A DNA stretch of 10,274 bases from DASXTK01 sp036505485. Its GTDB lineage: Bacteria; Actinomycetota; Acidimicrobiia; Acidimicrobiales; VFJN01. Below the pieces are notes generated by a model. That model was not told the origin of the DNA, did no database searches, and saw nothing but the letters and a program-made list of their open reading frames with translations. Both the position numbers and the translations under genes were made by a program. The stretch lies in contig DASXTK010000378.1 of NCBI GenBank assembly GCA_036505485.1, positions 1 through 10,274 of the forward strand. The letters are read 5' to 3'. Every line of letters begins with the position of its first letter. Within the stretch, counting starts at the first letter, position 1. Shown in pieces: positions 8,178 to 10,274 of this stretch.

Positions 8178-8196
8178 AGTCAAGTGTGCACTTTGA
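8178..8196 (-). promoter_or_regulatory. Candidate operator and -35 element of the oxidoreductase-HxlR-thioesterase operon
   Basis: Plus-strand AAGTG-TG-CACTT (8182-8193) is a perfect 5-bp inverted repeat, extended to TCAAGTG/CACTTTGA with a one-base offset. It lies in an AT-rich patch before the operon. On the minus strand TTGACT (8183-8178), a good -35 match, overlaps one arm; no -10 is evident. Compact AAGT/ACTT dyads suit HxlR-family dimers, so autoregulation by the operon's own regulator is plausible but inferred. Confidence 0.4.
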
Positions 8197-8206
8197 AGAA
8201 CCAAGC

Positions 8207-9103
8207 TCAGGGTCGCTCGAGGGACGCACGGTCCCAATGGGCCAGGTCGGCGGCCGCGGTGTAGGTCGTCTGGAGGAAGTTCAAGAGGACCGCGTCGGGA
8301 TCCGACGCGGTGCGGACCACCTCATACGACAGCAGGAACTCCCGGAAATTCGTGTCGTACGTCGCCTCGGCTGGCAGCACCGGACAGGCCGGGAAGCCCT
8401 CCGGTTCCGGATAGGCGTAGCAATAGAAGGCGCCCTCGGTTCCTCCACCAGGGAAGTAGCCGGCGCTGGACACCTCGTGGGAGTAGGCCTCCTCCATCAC
8501 CCAGTCGCCGCAGTTGGGCGCACCGCCGGGGTGGGTGGGGGCGGTCCGCCCGGAGAAGCGGGTCACGGCCAGGTCGAGGCCGCCCCAGAACACGTGGACC
8601 GGGCTGACCTTGCCGAGGAACCGGGCCCGGAACGCGGTCAGCACCCGGTCGGACTGCATCAGCAGGTGCCAGAACCGCTCGACCGCCTTGGGGTCATAGG
8701 ACCCGTGGGTCTCGTCCTCGGCGAAGGGGATGACCGACTCGACCTCCACCGGCCGGGCCAGGATCCTGACCTCGATGCCCAGGTCCTCCAGCGCCGCCAT
8801 GGTCTCCCGGTAGAACGTGGCGACCGACTTCGGCTCCAGCCGGACGCTGCGCCGGTCGGCCCGGTCGGTGTCGATGTGCAGCGCATGATCGACGAAGTCG
8901 AAGGTCATCTCGAACCCCCCGCCGCGGTACGGGATGAACGAGGTGGTCAGCCCTCGGGTCGAGACGTACAACGGCACGTTCCACCAGTGGTTGACCAACG
9001 GGGTGAGCTCCATGCGGACCTTGCCCACGATCTGGGTCCACATGTGCAACGTGTCCCGCGTCTCCACCCACTCCTCGACAACCAACTCCGGCCAGACATC
9101 CAC
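8207..9103 (-). CDS. DUF5996 family protein
   Basis: A 298-residue protein recognised as DUF5996, a conserved family of unknown function frequent in actinomycetes and proteobacteria. Typical segments are WPELVVEEWVETRDTLHMWTQIVGKVRM at the start (4-31), NHWWNVPLYVSTRGLTTSFIPY (38-59), SPVHVFWGGLDLAVTRFSGR (167-186) and a Tyr/Glu-rich stretch GAFYCYAYPEPEGF (224-237). No signal peptide or membrane segment is present, so it is cytoplasmic. GTG at 9103 is chosen because it gives the family's usual N-terminus just before WPEL and has GGGGAG about 9 nt upstream. GTG at 9124 is the alternative, with its GGGAG too close. The long upstream in-frame extension (to 9829) is shadow of the adenylate kinase gene. 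Conserved His/Asp/Glu/Tyr residues hint at an enzyme, but no function is known to me. Confidence 0.85.
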   Translation of the reverse strand: MDVWPELVVEEWVETRDTLHMWTQIVGKVRMELTPLVNHWWNVPLYVSTRGLTTSFIPYRGGGFEMTFDFVDHALHIDTDRADRRSVRLEPKSVATFYRETMAALEDLGIEVRILARPVEVESVIPFAEDETHGSYDPKAVERFWHLLMQSDRVLTAFRARFLGKVSPVHVFWGGLDLAVTRFSGRTAPTHPGGAPNCGDWVMEEAYSHEVSSAGYFPGGGTEGAFYCYAYPEPEGFPACPVLPAEATYDTNFREFLLSYEVVRTASDPDAVLLNFLQTTYTAAADLAHWDRASLERP

Positions 9104-9183
9104 CGCCCCACGCTCCCCACTCACTCCCGCGCCTAACCCAACGCATACCCGCGTGGAGCCGTCGCGTAGCTCCGAGGTGAGTG

Positions 9184-9198
9184 GTTCTTGGCAAGAAC
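9184..9198. promoter_or_regulatory. Perfect 7-bp inverted repeat, operator-like, upstream of the DUF5996 gene
   Basis: GTTCTTG-G-CAAGAAC is a perfect dyad around a single base, 9 nt beyond the adenylate kinase stop and about 80 nt before the DUF5996 start. The one-base centre argues against an RNA hairpin and for a protein-binding site. A TTGCCA hexamer on the minus strand overlaps it and could be a -35, but no good -10 follows. Confidence 0.4.
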
Positions 9199-9207
9199 AA
9201 GGGAAGA

Positions 9208-9774
9208 TCACCGATCGTCGTTGGACCCCAGGGCCTCGAGGATGGCGCCGGTCACCTCCTCCGGTGGGTGGTTGCCGTCGACGGGACGGAGGCTGCTCCG
9301 CGCCCGGTAGTAGCCGACCAGGGGTTCGGTCTCGGTGTGGAAGACCTCGAGACGACGCTCGATGGTGTCCTCGTCGGCATCGTCGCTCCGGCCGATGTTG
9401 CGATTGTTCAGCCGATCCCGGGCCACGTCGTCGGGCAGGGACAGGTACACCACCAGGTCGGCGAGACTGCCTGGTACCAGCTCGTCGGCCGCCTCGGCCT
9501 GGGCCACCGTGCGGGGGAAGCCGTCGAGGACATAGCCGTCGTGGCGTTCCAGCGCCGCCAACCGGTCTTGCACCACCTCGACCATCAGCTCGTCGGGGAC
9601 CAGTGCACCCTGGTCGAGATACGACTCCACTCGGCGGCCGAGCTCGGTGCCCCGGGCGACATGTTCCCGCAGCAGGTCGCCGGTCGACAGGTAGGGCACC
9701 CCCAGCCGCTCGGCGAGAACGACACCCTGGGTGCCTTTGCCCGAACCGGGTGCGCCGATCAGAACGATGCGCAC
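9208..9774 (-). CDS. adk: Adenylate kinase (short form)
   Basis: A 188-residue nucleoside-monophosphate kinase converting AMP + ATP to 2 ADP. P-loop GAPGSGKGTQ lies at 8-17, the AMP-binding STGDLLR at 30-36, DGFPRTVAQA at 84-93 and the Arg/Asp-rich lid strip RNIGRSDDADEDTIERRL at 125-142. The lid is the short type without the zinc/insert domain, as in the 181-residue mycobacterial enzyme. I prefer GTG at 9774, giving the canonical VRIVLIGAPGSGKGTQ opening with AGGG about 8 nt upstream. ATG at 9795 (seven extra residues) lacks a Shine-Dalgarno. The usual actinomycete adk lies beside secY and map in the ribosomal-protein cluster; none of those genes is here, so this may be an additional copy. 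It is transcribed divergently from the HIT-family gene. Confidence 0.9.
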   Translation of the reverse strand: MRIVLIGAPGSGKGTQGVVLAERLGVPYLSTGDLLREHVARGTELGRRVESYLDQGALVPDELMVEVVQDRLAALERHDGYVLDGFPRTVAQAEAADELVPGSLADLVVYLSLPDDVARDRLNNRNIGRSDDADEDTIERRLEVFHTETEPLVGYYRARSSLRPVDGNHPPEEVTGAILEALGSNDDR

Positions 9775-9989
9775 GCACCCAACCCTGTCGTCCATGTGGG
9801 CGTGGCCCCCGTCGATGTCGAGATGCCACCGAGAGTAGTCGTCATCCCCGCGTCCCCCCGGTCCGAGTCCCCTGGGGACGTACCCAGTGTTGTCCAGGCC
9901 CAACACGGACCTCACCCTCTTGTGCCGCCGCCGTCACCGGACCCGGGGTGTTCCGCGTCGACATCTGAACGTTCGCGACGATGGGCGGC
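9775..9989. promoter_or_regulatory. Divergent intergenic region between adk and the HIT-family gene
   Basis: These 215 bases should contain promoters in both directions, but I see no convincing -35/-10 pair. Two dyads stand out: GTCCCC-T-GGGGAC (9867-9879, perfect 6 bp) and GTGTTG-8 nt-CAACAC (9887-9906, perfect 6 bp). An in-frame extension of adk stays open to 9915, but its Gly/Asp/Arg-rich sequence is not part of the kinase fold. Confidence 0.35.
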
Positions 9990-10274
9990 ATGACTGAGCG
10001 GACATGGCCGGATCAATGGTTTGCGTGGCGTGACGGTGACGGGTGCCCGAAGTGCGCCCAGGGACGGCCCGAGCGGGACAACTGGGGCGAGCGGTTCTAC
10101 GTGGGCGAGTTCGCTGACGGGTATCTCCAGAACCCGTCGATGGCACCGGGCTACAGCGTCGTGGTGTTCCGGGGGCGACACGTCGCCGACCTCGTCGAGC
10201 TCGACGACGAGGAGTTGGCCGGCTACTGGGCCGATGTCCGCCAGGTCGGGCGGCTGCTCTACCAGGTGTTCGAG
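9990..10274 (+). CDS. HIT (histidine triad) family protein, 5' part, cut by the window end
   Basis: The first 95 codons of a plus-strand gene, open to the last base. Sequence MTERTWPDQWFAWRDGDGCP, a CPKC pair at 19-22, FADGYLQNPSMAPGYSVVVFRGRHVADLVEL (41-71) and DDEELAGYWADV is the usual first half of actinomycete HIT proteins, nucleotide hydrolases or transferases acting on AMP-linked substrates. The diagnostic HxHxH motif would lie beyond the window, so activity cannot be judged. The CxxC may hold zinc as in some HIT enzymes. ATG at 9990 has a weak GGGCGG before it; an in-frame ATG at 9981 is the alternative. Divergent from adk. Confidence 0.8.
   Translation, partial: MTERTWPDQWFAWRDGDGCPKCAQGRPERDNWGERFYVGEFADGYLQNPSMAPGYSVVVFRGRHVADLVELDDEELAGYWADVRQVGRLLYQVFE

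Noticed and set aside
9104..9829. Long N-terminal extension of the DUF5996 frame through the adenylate kinase region
   Set aside because: It is Arg/Pro-rich and overlaps the entire adk gene. DUF5996 proteins begin just before WPEL, matching the GTG at 9103.

Overview
The window suggests a high-GC Gram-positive actinomycete. An Acidimicrobiia-like bacterium (Ilumatobacter/Iamia type) is my best guess. Supporting signs are strong G/C third-position bias, an F420-type luciferase-like oxidoreductase, a mycothiol/DinB-type protein, a DUF5996 protein, a short (LID-less) adenylate kinase and a long Thr-rich extracellular linker. The taxonomic call is inference. Every gene except the last reads on the minus strand, and coding density is high: no gene-free stretch exceeds about 210 bases.

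Region A (1-4910) is an exported-protein region. A predicted secreted GH18 chitinase with an N-terminal malectin-like domain (2925-4763) has a recognisable sigma70-type promoter, with a near-palindrome lying at the predicted transcription start. Downstream is an 850-residue lipoprotein (166-2718). Its middle 490 residues read as a two-domain BPI/LBP-like (TULIP superfamily) lipid-binding protein, which is very unusual for a bacterium and is the main discovery candidate here. Between the two genes lie a perfect 25-bp inverted repeat and, beyond it, a second degenerate copy of the last codons of the chitinase gene. A truncated ORF of unknown function runs off the left edge.

Region B (4911-6169) is a two-gene unit: a DinB/maleylpyruvate-isomerase-like (TIGR03086-type) protein followed after 8 nt by a small alpha/beta hydrolase. 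Region C (6249-8148) is a tightly coupled three-gene operon with ATGA-type stop/start overlaps: F420/flavin-dependent luciferase-like oxidoreductase, HxlR-type regulator with a C-terminal SCP2-like domain, and PaaI-like hotdog thioesterase. An AT-rich spacer with an inverted repeat precedes it and is a candidate autoregulatory site. Together the three suggest a small-molecule (acyl-CoA or hydrophobic compound) response or degradation module.

Region D (8207-10274) holds a DUF5996 protein, an adenylate kinase and, divergently on the plus strand, the first 95 codons of a HIT-family protein. Short inverted repeats that look like operators lie in the spacers on both sides of the adenylate kinase gene.
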